Positions 15,892 through 22,687 of a stretch of DNA of 30,130 bases are shown piece after piece. Location of the stretch: positions 1-30,130 of the IMG/VR virus record IMGVR_UViG_3300031222_000012; one strand, given 5' to 3'. Positions within the stretch are counted from its first letter, which is position 1, and each line of letters opens with the position of its first letter. Made by a program: the position numbers and the translations under genes. Origin of the DNA: a virus. Under the pieces are notes generated by a model. It ran no database searches. It was given only the letters and a program-made list of their open reading frames with translations, and was not told the DNA's origin.

Positions 15892-16842
15892 ATGGCTGTA
15901 ACATCGCTACAGAATGAATCACTTTGGGTTGAACGGTATCGCCCGCAGAATCTGAAAGAATGTATTCTCAAAACTTCTACTATGAAAGAAGCTCAGAGTA
16001 TGATCAAAGAAGGTCATATTCAGAATTGTTTGTTTTATGGTGGTCCAGGCACGGGCAAAACAACCCTCGCTCGTGTTCTATGTAAAGAACTTAATCTCGA
16101 CTACATGATCGTAAACGCTTCGAATGAAAGAGGTCTAGATGTTATTCGAGAAAAGATCGCATCATTTGCAAGTACAGTGTCAATGTCAGGAAATGGTAAA
16201 TGCTTTATCCTAGATGAGGCCGACCACCTATTACCTGGTACACAAGCTGCTTTGCGTAATGCTGCTGAGGAATATTCAAAGTCATGTTCAATCGTAATGA
16301 CTGCGAACTATCCGAATCGTATCATTCCTGCTCTCCATTCTCGATTCGTTGGTGTTGACTTCAATGCTGATAAGAAAGAATTGGAACAGATGCAAGCTAA
16401 AATGTTTATGCGAGTAGTTGACATTCTTGACATGGAAAAAGTCGAGTATGAAGAACGTGTCATTGCTAGTGTCGTACAGAAACTGTTCCCAGATAATCGA
16501 AAAATTCTCGGTACTCTTCAACAGTATGCTCGACATGGTAAAATTGATGAAGGCGTTCTGATGACATTAGAAGATGTCTCAATCGAAGCTCTCATCGAAG
16601 CTATTCGTAACAAGAAAGCTAAGCAGGCTCTTCAATGGGCAGAGGATAACAAAGACAACGATACTTCGTCTATGTACGAAAATATCTTTAAGTCTTTAAA
16701 GCAGTGGGTTGATTCATCTTCGATTCCAGATGCTATTATGATCCTAGAAGATTATCAGCGGTACGATTCATCTGTTGCTAGTAAAGAATTGCACTTAGCT
16801 GCAATGTGCACAGAAATGATGACTTCCTTGGAGTTTAAGTAA
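15892..16842 (+). CDS. 44: Clamp loader large subunit gp44
   Basis: 316 residues (T4: 319). AAA+ ATPase: ESLWVERYRPQNLKE N-terminus, Walker A GGPGTGKTT (50-58), Walker B CFILDEADHL (about 104-113), arginine finger region HSRF near 150, then lid and C-terminal collar helices. Four copies join one gp62 to open and load gp45. GGAG lies 12 bases before the start. Confidence 0.96.
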   Translation: MAVTSLQNESLWVERYRPQNLKECILKTSTMKEAQSMIKEGHIQNCLFYGGPGTGKTTLARVLCKELNLDYMIVNASNERGLDVIREKIASFASTVSMSGNGKCFILDEADHLLPGTQAALRNAAEEYSKSCSIVMTANYPNRIIPALHSRFVGVDFNADKKELEQMQAKMFMRVVDILDMEKVEYEERVIASVVQKLFPDNRKILGTLQQYARHGKIDEGVLMTLEDVSIEALIEAIRNKKAKQALQWAEDNKDNDTSSMYENIFKSLKQWVDSSSIPDAIMILEDYQRYDSSVASKELHLAAMCTEMMTSLEFK

Positions 16843-16844
16843 TC

Positions 16845-17270
16845 GTGGCTAAGCAACGAAAGCTAGACGAAAAGCAAGAACGAAAGATTGGTCTGTTTGA
16901 TCTCGTAAACGATATATCGTCAGACAAGAAATATTTGTTTAATGATGATACTGCTGCTGTGTATGCACCGTTTATGATCAATAAAGCATTCAGCCAGCAT
17001 GTTGATACAATTATGTTAGCAAATGAAATGAACAAACGACCATCTCTTAGCAAAGAAATGCATCATGATTTTATGTTCTATTCAATCGATGCAAAGAAGC
17101 GCTATGGAAAGTGGGCAAAGCAAGAAAATCGTAATGTCGATGTTATAAATTACATCAAAGAGCAATACGCTATTGGAAACGAACGTGCTCTTGAATATCT
17201 TGATCTAATGACTGAAGATGAAGTAAAACAAATTGAAGCAACACTTAAAAGTAAAGGTGGTAAAAAATGA
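16845..17270 (+). CDS. 62: Clamp loader small subunit gp62
   Basis: 141 residues, GTG start two bases after the gp44 stop. It is shorter than T4 gp62 (187), but the conserved KKRYGKWAKQ segment, the preceding small helical collar, and the position between 44 and regA support it. It completes the gp44(4)/gp62(1) loader. T4 gp62 is likewise poorly conserved across relatives. The stop overlaps regA (ATGA). Confidence 0.85.
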   Translation: MAKQRKLDEKQERKIGLFDLVNDISSDKKYLFNDDTAAVYAPFMINKAFSQHVDTIMLANEMNKRPSLSKEMHHDFMFYSIDAKKRYGKWAKQENRNVDVINYIKEQYAIGNERALEYLDLMTEDEVKQIEATLKSKGGKK

Positions 17271-17704
17271 AGTATGATACTCGCACTGATCGTCAAGTAG
17301 TTTTGTCTAATATGGTTGAAATCAATTTCGTTGATTCTCCTGAAGATGGGTTTCGTAAAGTAAAAGAAACTCTCGAGCGTATGGGTATACCAAAGCGTGA
17401 CACTAAGTCATTGATTCAGACAGCTCACATCTTGCACAAGCAAAGACGATACTACATTTGCCACTTTAAGGAGCTCTTTGCATTAGACGGTAAGGCTGCT
17501 GAACTTTCGGAAGAAGACGTCGGTCGTCGTAATCTTATTGTAAAATATCTCACTGATTGGAATCTCATCAAGCCAATCACTGATAATGCTGAGCGTCCTA
17601 TTTGTTCTCCACGTCGCTTGAAGGTAGTCAAGTATAAAGAACGTGAGTCATGGGTTTTTGAATCCAAGTACTCAATTGGTAATGTTAAGAATAAAGCAGC
17701 TTAA
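17267..17704 (+). CDS. regA: RegA translational repressor
   Basis: 145 residues. Matches T4 RegA (122): VKETLERMGIPKRDTKSLIQ, AHILHKQRRYYICHFKELF, LDGKAAELSEEDVGRRN and the C-terminal KYSIGN. RegA binds start regions of early mRNAs, including its own and the clamp/loader genes, and blocks initiation. Start chosen for the ATGA overlap; an internal ATG at 17312 would align with the T4 start and give 130 residues. Unlike in T4, gene 43 does not follow. Confidence 0.92.
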   Translation: MKYDTRTDRQVVLSNMVEINFVDSPEDGFRKVKETLERMGIPKRDTKSLIQTAHILHKQRRYYICHFKELFALDGKAAELSEEDVGRRNLIVKYLTDWNLIKPITDNAERPICSPRRLKVVKYKERESWVFESKYSIGNVKNKAA

Positions 17705-17710
17705 TTATAT

Positions 17711-17730
17711 GGGTTGATTAAATTCAACCC
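17711..17730 (+). terminator. Hairpin after regA, terminator-like
   Basis: GGGTTGA, loop TTAAAT, TCAACCC: a 7-bp perfect stem seven bases after the regA stop. Only TATTT follows, so termination may be partial. Confidence 0.5.
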
Positions 17731-17894
17731 TATTTAAGGGCCTTTATATTGAAGTTAAGGGGTATAAAACAGACAGGGATGAGGCGAAATGGTTTTACTT
17801 TAGTGGGGATTTATATATAATAGATTCATCGTTAATTTATAAACTAGATGAAATTGATATAAATGATTTAATGTATAACGGTCCTTTAGTTTAA
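17718..17894 (+). pseudogene. C-terminal remnant of a nuclease-like gene
   Basis: An open frame without any start codon, running from just after a TGA to TAA 17892-17894. It reads KGLYIEVKGYKTDRDEAKWF and continues with FSGDLYIIDSS and a short tail. The IEVKGY...AKW pattern resembles the E-x-K core of PD-(D/E)XK-type phage and homing endonucleases, whose C-terminal strand-helix looks like this. It is therefore a decayed end piece of such a gene, lying where many relatives keep gene 43 or a homing endonuclease. It overlaps the following tRNA by 15 bases. Family call tentative. Confidence 0.45.
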
Positions 17895-17958
17895 ACAGGA
17901 ATAAAACCCCCAACTCATAATTGGAGAAATGTCGGTTCGAGTCCGGCAAGGACCACCA
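17880..17958 (+). tRNA. tRNA with CAT anticodon (Met or Ile2)
   Basis: Full cloverleaf: acceptor GGTCCTT/AAGGACC, D stem GTTT/AAAC, anticodon loop CTCATAA (CAT at 17916-17918), T arm GTCGG TTCGAGT CCGGC, A + CCA encoded. The top anticodon-stem pair is C-A. CAT could be elongator Met or, if the C is lysidinylated, Ile for AUA codons; an initiator-type CAT tRNA is separate at 22938. Confidence 0.85.
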
Positions 17959-17962
17959 AATA

Positions 17963-17998
17963 ACGGGTCTCTGGTTCGAATCCAGGCTGGCCCACCAC
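17963..17998 (+). pseudogene. 3' fragment of a tRNA gene
   Basis: CTGG TTCGAAT CCAG T arm followed by GCTGGCCC + ACCA, with no matching D or anticodon arm: the upstream bases belong to the preceding tRNA's CCA and a 7-base spacer. A deletion relic or recombination scar directly before the dda-like gene. It might still be transcribed with the previous tRNA. Confidence 0.7.
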
Positions 17999-18017
17999 TT
18001 TTATAAATGGAGAAGAC

Positions 18018-19304
18018 ATGCAACTAAATGAAGATCAATTGGCAATTACTAAGAAAGTAATTGAAGGCAAAAATATTTTTATTGATGGTCCAGGTGGTGT
18101 TGGTAAATCTGTAACAGTCAACCATATTCGTAAACATTTTGGTGAATCAACCGTATTCCTAGCTCCTACAGGAATTGCTGCTCTAAATATTGACGGCGCT
18201 ACTATTCACTCAACATTCAAATTTCCTTTCAATGTTCTTTGGAAAAAGGATCACGGCCAGATCAATGAATCGACTCGTGAAGTCTTTGACAAAGACGGTC
18301 CAGTAAAGCGTATTGTCATTGATGAAATTTCGATGGTGCGAGTTGATCTATTTCGAGCAATTGATCAACAGCTTCGCAAGATTCGTCGCTTAAAGCATTC
18401 TCCATTCGGCGGTTTGCAAATCATTGTTGTTGGTGACTTTTATCAACTATCACCAGTTCTAACACCACGAGATAAGAAATTCTTCGACGAACATTTTGAT
18501 TCTCCATTTGCATTTACTGATTCAACATGGTCTGAAGCTCAGTTTGAGCATTGTCCGTTAGACAAGATCATGAGACAAAATGATGTAGACTTTATCAGTA
18601 ATCTCATGAAGATTCGTAATAAAGTTCAAGGCTGGGAACAGTCAGTTAGCTTCTTCAATAATGTTGGTCTGGAAAATAAAGAGCAAGTGCTTGATGAAGA
18701 CCCTGTGTTTCTATGCACAACCAACAAAGCAGCAAATGCAATCAATGAACAGAACTATCAAGAGCTTGACGAAAAAGAAAAAGTCTTTACTGCCGCTAAG
18801 AAAGGTAAGTTCGGTGCTGAGCCATCTCCATTTGATCTGAAGCTGAAGTTCGGTACAAAGATTATCTTTACAGCAAATCATGATGACTTTAAGAATGGCC
18901 AGACTGGATATGTTGTTGGATTCGTCGGAGATAAGATTGAAGTCATTCTTGAACACGATGAGTCTAAGATTCTTGTTGAAAAGTATCGCTGGGAAGAAAA
19001 GGAATATGCAGCAAGCAAAGATAAGGGTTTGTATCAGTATCCTGTTGGCTCGTATACTCAATATCCGCTAAAACACGGATGGGCAGCTACGATTCATAAA
19101 TGTCAAGGGCAATCTTTGGATCACGGAATCATTCATTTAGGTAATGGTGCATTCTGTCATGGCCAGACATACGTTGCTTTGTCTCGCATGAGGACACTTG
19201 AAGGTCTTGCTCTGTTCGATAAAATTCTAAAGAAAGACATTATTGTTGATGAAAGTATTCATGAATTTTATGAGAATGACTGTAAAGGTATCGGTTTGTT
19301 CTAA
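18018..19304 (+). CDS. dda: Dda/PIF1-type SF1B DNA helicase
   Basis: 428 residues (T4 Dda: 439). Motifs in order: LNEDQ Q-motif, Walker A GPGGVGKS (24-31), Ia APTGIAA, II DEISM (about 102-106), III GDFYQLSPV, V/VI TIHKCQGQS and YVALSRM. This 5'-3' helicase helps origin initiation, strand-exchange removal of UvsX and protein displacement. GGAG is 8 bases before ATG. It stands alone between the tRNA relic and a long inverted repeat. Confidence 0.9.
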   Translation: MQLNEDQLAITKKVIEGKNIFIDGPGGVGKSVTVNHIRKHFGESTVFLAPTGIAALNIDGATIHSTFKFPFNVLWKKDHGQINESTREVFDKDGPVKRIVIDEISMVRVDLFRAIDQQLRKIRRLKHSPFGGLQIIVVGDFYQLSPVLTPRDKKFFDEHFDSPFAFTDSTWSEAQFEHCPLDKIMRQNDVDFISNLMKIRNKVQGWEQSVSFFNNVGLENKEQVLDEDPVFLCTTNKAANAINEQNYQELDEKEKVFTAAKKGKFGAEPSPFDLKLKFGTKIIFTANHDDFKNGQTGYVVGFVGDKIEVILEHDESKILVEKYRWEEKEYAASKDKGLYQYPVGSYTQYPLKHGWAATIHKCQGQSLDHGIIHLGNGAFCHGQTYVALSRMRTLEGLALFDKILKKDIIVDESIHEFYENDCKGIGLF

Positions 19305-19312
19305 GGTGTAGC

Positions 19313-19386
19313 AAGCATTCTAACACTACTTAGAGATAATATATGTATGTTCAATCATCTATAAATTCAATGGTGTTAGAATGCTT
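19313..19386 (+). repeat. 14-bp perfect inverted repeat with 46-base loop
   Basis: AAGCATTCTAACAC (19313-19326) and GTGTTAGAATGCTT (19373-19386), extendable by G-U and A-U pairs. It lies after the helicase stop and ends just before the TAGGGA ribosome site of the next gene, so the hairpin could affect its translation. The loop includes a possible -10 (GATAAT). Confidence 0.75.
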
Positions 19387-19399
19387 TATAGGGACTTCT

Positions 19400-19987
19400 A
19401 TGGATAAAAGATTTAAAGACCAGACTGTCATCTGTGTTGCAAGCGGTCCAAGTTTAACAGATGAACAGATTAGAATAGCAGAAGAATCAGAACATCCTAT
19501 CATTGTTGTAAATGACATTGTCTGGTGGTACAATAATTATCTCGATGTCATTGATACAATTGACCCAAAATATACAGAGCTTTGGACAATTAAAGATATA
19601 GGTCAACACTTCAAAAAGAAACGTCCTCACTAATATTCCATTCCTATTAATGAAGTTGGATACTTTCAACAGTCTGGGTTAGGTCTAACAAAAGTTCATC
19701 ATGGTGGAAATTCTGGCTATATTGCGATTAACCTCGCATATCTTTTCGGAGCCAAGAAGATTATTCTGATAGGTTACGATCATCAGCATACGTATGGAAA
19801 AGCTCATTGGTTTGGAGATCATGATAAGACTAAGTACAGAAGAAATGCTGAAGATACTGATCACTGGATAAAGAATTTTTCTTGTTTAGCCAAAGACTTA
19901 AAGATAAATAGTATAGATTTAACTAACTGTTCAATTGAAACATCATTGACATCGTGCCGAAGATCGAGTATAGAGAGTGAAGTATGA
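19400..19987 (+). pseudogene. DUF115/MptE-like gene interrupted by an in-frame TAA
   Basis: Start at ATG 19400 (MDKRFKDQTVICVASGPSL) behind TAGGGA. The frame holds a TAA at codon 78 (19631-19633), then runs on open to TGA 19985-19987, which overlaps the next ATG. The second part contains HHGGNSGYIAINLAYLFGAK and IILIGYDHQ, the motifs of DUF115-type (6-hydroxymethylpterin pyrophosphokinase-like or glycan-associated) phage proteins; VASGPSL in the first part is its usual N-terminal motif. So both halves of one family flank the stop. Nonsense mutation, recoding, or sequence error. The 5' fragment alone would lack the active half. Confidence 0.75.
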
Positions 19988-20247
19988 GTGAAGTAAAAAC
20001 AAGTGCAAATGTTATTATCACGAATGATGATGTTCGTGCTGCAGCAGAAATCATTCTAGGAGAAAATTCAAATACGAGTAAGTATGTTGCTTGGAATGGA
20101 TCACTGACTGCTGTCATCAATATGTGTATGCGTACTCATTTCATGAAAGAAGATAAACCAACCAAATCTTATCGTGCTGCAGTTCATGTCATTCGTACTG
20201 TAGTAAAAAGAATGGATAATACCCAAATGTGGGAAGTTAACATATGA
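19984..20247 (+). CDS. Small protein, unknown
   Basis: 87 residues, helical (NDDVRAAAEIILGEN, AVHVIRTVVKRM), no recognised domain. Starts in an ATGA overlap with the interrupted DUF115-like gene and ends in an ATGA overlap with the phosphatase, so it is part of a coupled three-gene unit. Confidence 0.7.
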   Translation: MSEVKTSANVIITNDDVRAAAEIILGENSNTSKYVAWNGSLTAVINMCMRTHFMKEDKPTKSYRAAVHVIRTVVKRMDNTQMWEVNI

Positions 20248-20738
20248 AAACCACAGTTAACTTTATGGGTCGTCATGAATTTATTCGAATGATTAAAAAT
20301 CAAGGTGAAGACATCGATGATAGTTTTGCTATCATCAGTATTAGTGATTATGATACTGAACGTGTAGATGTTGAAGTTGGAGTAAAATTGTATACGAACT
20401 GCAAAAATGCAATTTTTCTTGAATTTAAAGACACAGAGTTTGAAGATTGTATAAGCAATGAACAAGCAAAAAATTTAACTGACTTTATCATTGAACATGA
20501 AGGTAAGAATTTTATTGTTCACTGTTGGGCTGGTGTTTCTCGCAGTGCTGCTGTTGCTAAGTTTATAGACGAATATTATCATATTCGGTCACCAGCATTA
20601 GAATTTTATAAAATCTACAATAAAAGAGTTAAGAGTAAACTAGATTCTAGTTGTTGTGTAATGAGTATCAGTGATTATTATGAAGAGCTTGAATTAAATG
20701 AAAGAATTCATAACTATGAATCTAAATACTCTAATTGA
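20244..20738 (+). CDS. Dual-specificity (tyrosine) phosphatase-like protein
   Basis: 164 residues. The signature HCWAGVSRS (about 93-101) is the C-x5-R loop of cysteine phosphatases, with Cys94 as nucleophile and Arg100 binding phosphate. Residues SISDYDTERV upstream form the usual first strand. Phage members of this family occur near unknown early genes and may dephosphorylate host proteins or RNA 5' ends. Coupled to the preceding ORF by ATGA. Substrate unknown. Confidence 0.82.
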   Translation: MKTTVNFMGRHEFIRMIKNQGEDIDDSFAIISISDYDTERVDVEVGVKLYTNCKNAIFLEFKDTEFEDCISNEQAKNLTDFIIEHEGKNFIVHCWAGVSRSAAVAKFIDEYYHIRSPALEFYKIYNKRVKSKLDSSCCVMSISDYYEELELNERIHNYESKYSN

Positions 20739-20767
20739 TAAGGTTAATTGAATAAATAATAGACAAT

Positions 20768-20776
20768 GGTATCATT
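20768..20776 (+). promoter_or_regulatory. Extended -10 promoter
   Basis: TGGTATCAT, 15 bases before the small membrane-protein ATG at 20791 and following the phosphatase stop. Same class as 8802 and 30051. No clear -35. Confidence 0.4.
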
Positions 20777-20790
20777 AAAGGATCATAATT

Positions 20791-20940
20791 ATGTTTATTG
20801 TAGAGACATTATACAATAAAGCAGAAGCGGTGATGAGTCATGTTTTTCATCTTCTCTTGTGCATTATCTCAATTTTTATTTTATGGTGTGTAAGAATTGG
20901 ATTTGATGCATGCCAAATTTTAGAGGAACTTTTATTATGA
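20791..20940 (+). CDS. 49-residue small membrane protein
   Basis: MFIVETLYNKAEAVMSHVFH leads into one hydrophobic segment (LLLCIISIFILWCVRIGF, about residues 21-38) and a short acidic tail. AAGGA precedes the ATG, and the TGA overlaps the next ATG. Probably an inner-membrane peptide; function unknown. Confidence 0.65.
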   Translation: MFIVETLYNKAEAVMSHVFHLLLCIISIFILWCVRIGFDACQILEELLL

Positions 20941-21263
20941 AATTGATTTTTTGTTTGAAATGCCAATCAATAGTCACTCTTTCCCAAAAGAAAGTACGAG
21001 TTTGTGAATGTGGCCAAGCTAAAGCGATGTACATTGATGAGCTAAATGCAGTGTTCACAGCAGAAGAAGATCGCTATATCCTAATAGGATTCGCAAACTA
21101 CACTCTGCAGAAAGTTGTGTCTGAGTATTTTCAATACGGATCAGAAAGCAGTTTGGGAATCAACTTTACATCGTTTCTTATTCCTGAGCCGTGTGACACT
21201 TTTCGAAGAGTTTGTGATAAAGAATTTAAACAACTTTCTTTAAAACTGTTTACAGATGAATAA
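20937..21263 (+). CDS. Zinc-ribbon phage protein, unknown function
   Basis: 108 residues from ATG 20937 (AGAGGA before it; the frame extends upstream without a better start). FCLKCQ (5-10) and CECGQ (about 24-28) form a C-x2-C ... C-x-C metal site, followed by a YIDELNA and an IGFAN motif. This resembles a widespread phage family of unknown role that begins with MK..FC..C. No catalytic motif seen. Confidence 0.75.
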   Translation: MKLIFCLKCQSIVTLSQKKVRVCECGQAKAMYIDELNAVFTAEEDRYILIGFANYTLQKVVSEYFQYGSESSLGINFTSFLIPEPCDTFRRVCDKEFKQLSLKLFTDE

Positions 21264-21276
21264 TACTTGATATAAT
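21249..21276 (+). promoter_or_regulatory. Early-type promoter
   Basis: TTTACA (21249-21254), 16-base spacer, TATAAT (21271-21276). Shares TTTACAGAT with the promoters at 26795 and 29268. Drives the 65-residue ORF and probably the tRNA/tmRNA cluster. Confidence 0.75.
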
Positions 21277-21314
21277 AGTATATATCAACTAGTGAAAACT
21301 GAAAGGAATATATT

Positions 21315-21512
21315 ATGAATAACTTTTTTCGCGGAAAGATTGAAGCATGTATTGAACTCAGCGAAGGTGATGCTGAAAAGTTTAAGAAGTGGTCTATTAA
21401 AGTTACTTCATTAACTGATCAAGGATTTCATCAATTACCAATCACTGACACTGCTTATCAAATGCTTAAACGTGGAGAAAGTATTTCAGCTACGATTAAT
21501 GCAACATTGTAA
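21315..21512 (+). CDS. 65-residue protein, unknown
   Basis: Small soluble protein (MNNFFRGKIEACIELSEGDA...), helical first half, no known motif. AAGGA ribosome site; early promoter 39 bases upstream. First gene of the transcript that enters the tRNA cluster. Confidence 0.65.
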   Translation: MNNFFRGKIEACIELSEGDAEKFKKWSIKVTSLTDQGFHQLPITDTAYQMLKRGESISATINATL

Positions 21513-21528
21513 AGATTTGCCTGTGTGG

Positions 21529-21594
21529 GCCAATTGGTAGAGCGTCCGACTCATAATCGGCAGGTTGTCGGATCATACCCGCCCAGGCCCACCA
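21529..21594 (+). tRNA. Degenerate tRNA-like sequence, CAT anticodon
   Basis: GGGCC...GGCCC acceptor part, TTGGTAGAGC D-loop end, anticodon arm CCGA CTCATAA TCGG and CCA are present. About 8 bases are missing where positions 8-13 should be, and the T loop reads ATCATAC instead of TTCRANY. Probably a decaying tRNA; it may be inactive. Confidence 0.5.
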
Positions 21595-21598
21595 AATA

Positions 21599-21675
21599 CG
21601 GGATATAGCACAGCTTGGTAGTGCGTTCGCTTTGGGAGCGAAAGGTCGTAGGTTCGAATCCTACTATCCCGACCA
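21599..21675 (+). tRNA. tRNA-Pro (TGG)
   Basis: Acceptor CGGGATA/TATCCCG with the Pro-typical C1-G72, D arm GCAC/GTGC, anticodon arm TTCGC TTTGGGA GCGAA (TGG at 21633-21635), T arm GTAGG TTCGAAT CCTAC, encoded CCA. Confidence 0.93.
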
Positions 21676-21683
21676 ATTTTAAA

Positions 21684-21782
21684 GAGAGTTATTACTGAGG
21701 CGTTGGCAGAAGTCGCTGCTCATATACGGAAAGCGCGCCGTATTACTGTTAAGGGGAACAGAGCGTCCCAGTAATAGCTTTC
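21684..21782 (+). ncRNA. Unassigned structured RNA in tRNA cluster (A)
   Basis: A gap between two tRNAs enclosed by a long helix: TATTACTG (21690-21697) pairs with CAGTAATA (21769-21776), extended outward by six more pairs including G-U. Inside are ATACGG/CCGTAT (21724-21729/21738-21743, loop with GCGCG) and a GGGA/TCCC hairpin. No CCA, T arm or start codon. T4 carries stable RNAs of unknown role in its tRNA cluster; this could be comparable. Confidence 0.5.
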
Positions 21783-21791
21783 AGATTAAAT

Positions 21792-21869
21792 GCTCGGGTA
21801 ATCCAATTAGGCAGAGATAAGGGATTTAAACTCCCTCCAGTGTGGGTTCGAGTCCCACTCCGAGTACCA
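21792..21869 (+). tRNA. tRNA with TAA anticodon (Leu by code)
   Basis: Acceptor GCTCGGG/TCCGAGT, anticodon arm AGGGA TTTAAAC TCCCT (TAA at 21827-21829), T arm GTGGG TTCGAGT CCCAC, A + CCA. The variable loop is short (CCAGT), whereas tRNA-Leu normally has a long variable arm, so charging identity is uncertain. Confidence 0.8.
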
Positions 21870-21875
21870 TTTTAT

Positions 21876-21961
21876 ACCCCTTGTTCCCGACAGGAGTCTT
21901 CTAAACTCCTACTTAAAACGTTGGGCGGAAGTGGCTGGTTCGACTCCAGCAAGGGGTGCCA
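21876..21961 (+). tRNA. Atypical tRNA, TCT anticodon (Arg by code), no D arm
   Basis: Acceptor ACCCCTT/AAGGGGT, a perfect anticodon hairpin AGGAGT CTTCTAA ACTCCT (TCT), T arm GCTGG TTCGACT CCAGC, G + CCA. Only 9 bases separate the acceptor from the anticodon hairpin, so a D arm is missing, while the variable region is 23 bases with ACTT/AAGT pairing. Either a damaged gene or an unusual tRNA. Confidence 0.6.
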
Positions 21962-22036
21962 ATTAAGTGTATATTGTCAGACTGTATGACATTTGTTTAA
22001 TAAAAAGAATTATATATCAAACAGAGAGCATTTAAT

Positions 22037-22126
22037 ATGAAAAGTTTTCAAAGGAAATTAACAAGCATATCAAAAAAAATAACAGGCAAAAGAAATATAT
22101 ATGATTTTGTTAAGAGTATTGGATAA
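22037..22126 (+). CDS. 29-residue basic peptide in tRNA cluster
   Basis: MKSFQRKLTSISKKITGKRN and nine further residues, strongly basic and amphipathic. Only a weak AGAGAG site precedes ATG. May be a leader peptide or chance; low certainty. Confidence 0.3.
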   Translation: MKSFQRKLTSISKKITGKRNIYDFVKSIG

Positions 22127-22142
22127 ATAGAACTGTAAAAAC

Positions 22143-22218
22143 ACTAGAGTAGCTCAATTGGCAGAGCAGAGGGTCGATAACCCTTTGGTTGTAGGTTCGA
22201 GTCCTTCCTCTAGTACCA
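22143..22218 (+). tRNA. tRNA-Ile (GAT), with C33
   Basis: Acceptor ACTAGAG/CTCTAGT, D stem GCTC/GAGC, anticodon arm GAGGG TCGATAA CCCTT (GAT), T arm GTAGG TTCGAGT CCTTC with one mismatch, A + CCA. Position 33, normally T, is C. A second, regular tRNA-Ile(GAT) lies at 25240. Confidence 0.8.
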
Positions 22219-22221
22219 GTT

Positions 22222-22305
22222 TTGTGTAGCAAACTCGGTAAAGCACAGTTAAACTCCAACAGTGCTAACCACGAGGTATTAGGGGATAGTGGTTCACCCT
22301 TTTTT
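22222..22305 (+). ncRNA. Unassigned structured RNA with own terminator (B)
   Basis: Two hairpins: AGCAC-A-GTT / AAC-A-GTGCT (22242-22250/22258-22266, loop AAACTCC) and AACCAC/GTGGTT (22267-22272/22289-22294), followed by CACCC and six T. No tRNA T arm. Looks like a short stable RNA or tRNA-derived relic. Confidence 0.45.
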
Positions 22306-22311
22306 ATTCAA

Positions 22312-22398
22312 GCGAGAGTGGCGTAATTGGTAGGCGCGCTGGATTTAGATTCCAGTGGGGTAAAACCCGTGAGAGTTCGAGTCTCTCTTCTCGCACCA
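22312..22398 (+). tRNA. tRNA-Leu (TAG)
   Basis: Acceptor GCGAGAG/TTCTCGC, anticodon arm CTGGA TTTAGAT TCCAG (TAG), long variable arm TGGGGTAAAACCCGT as expected for Leu, T loop TTCGAGT, A + CCA. It can read CUN codons, which matters for the Leu-UAG-Leu sites discussed in the findings. Confidence 0.95.
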
Positions 22399-22465
22399 TA
22401 TATAATGGTATGATGTCTAGCAAGATCAGTGTTGGACGTGGGTTCGATTCCCACCGCCTCCACCA

Positions 22466-22558
22466 TATATACTCTGTTGTAAAAACAGTAGATGACGAGA
22501 ATCGCTACTCATTATTTGAGTACTTGGAGAGAGTGATTTCCCGCAGAGTATATTTGAT
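22466..22558 (+). other. Intervening segment of the permuted tmRNA precursor
   Basis: 93 bases between the CCA of the acceptor piece and the 5' end of the coding piece. A 10-bp perfect stem (22467-22476 with 22544-22553) closes it. Expected to be cut out, leaving two RNAs held by the acceptor and P2 helices. Confidence 0.8.
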
Positions 22559-22642
22559 GGGGGCGCATAGGCTTCGACAATGCTAGAGAAGGCAGGCTGA
22601 CCATTGGTGCAGAAAACACCTAAACACATCAATAAAGTAAAT

Positions 22643-22687
22643 GCTGCTAATGATAGCACTTTTGAAGAAGTTCGAGCTGCGGCTTAA
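22643..22687 (+). other. tmRNA tag reading frame
   Basis: GCT GCT AAT GAT ... GCG GCT TAA: AANDSTFEEVRAAA, stop 22685-22687. The AND start and a C-terminal run of Ala are proteolysis-tag features; the exact resume codon (first or second GCT) is uncertain. Confidence 0.85.
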
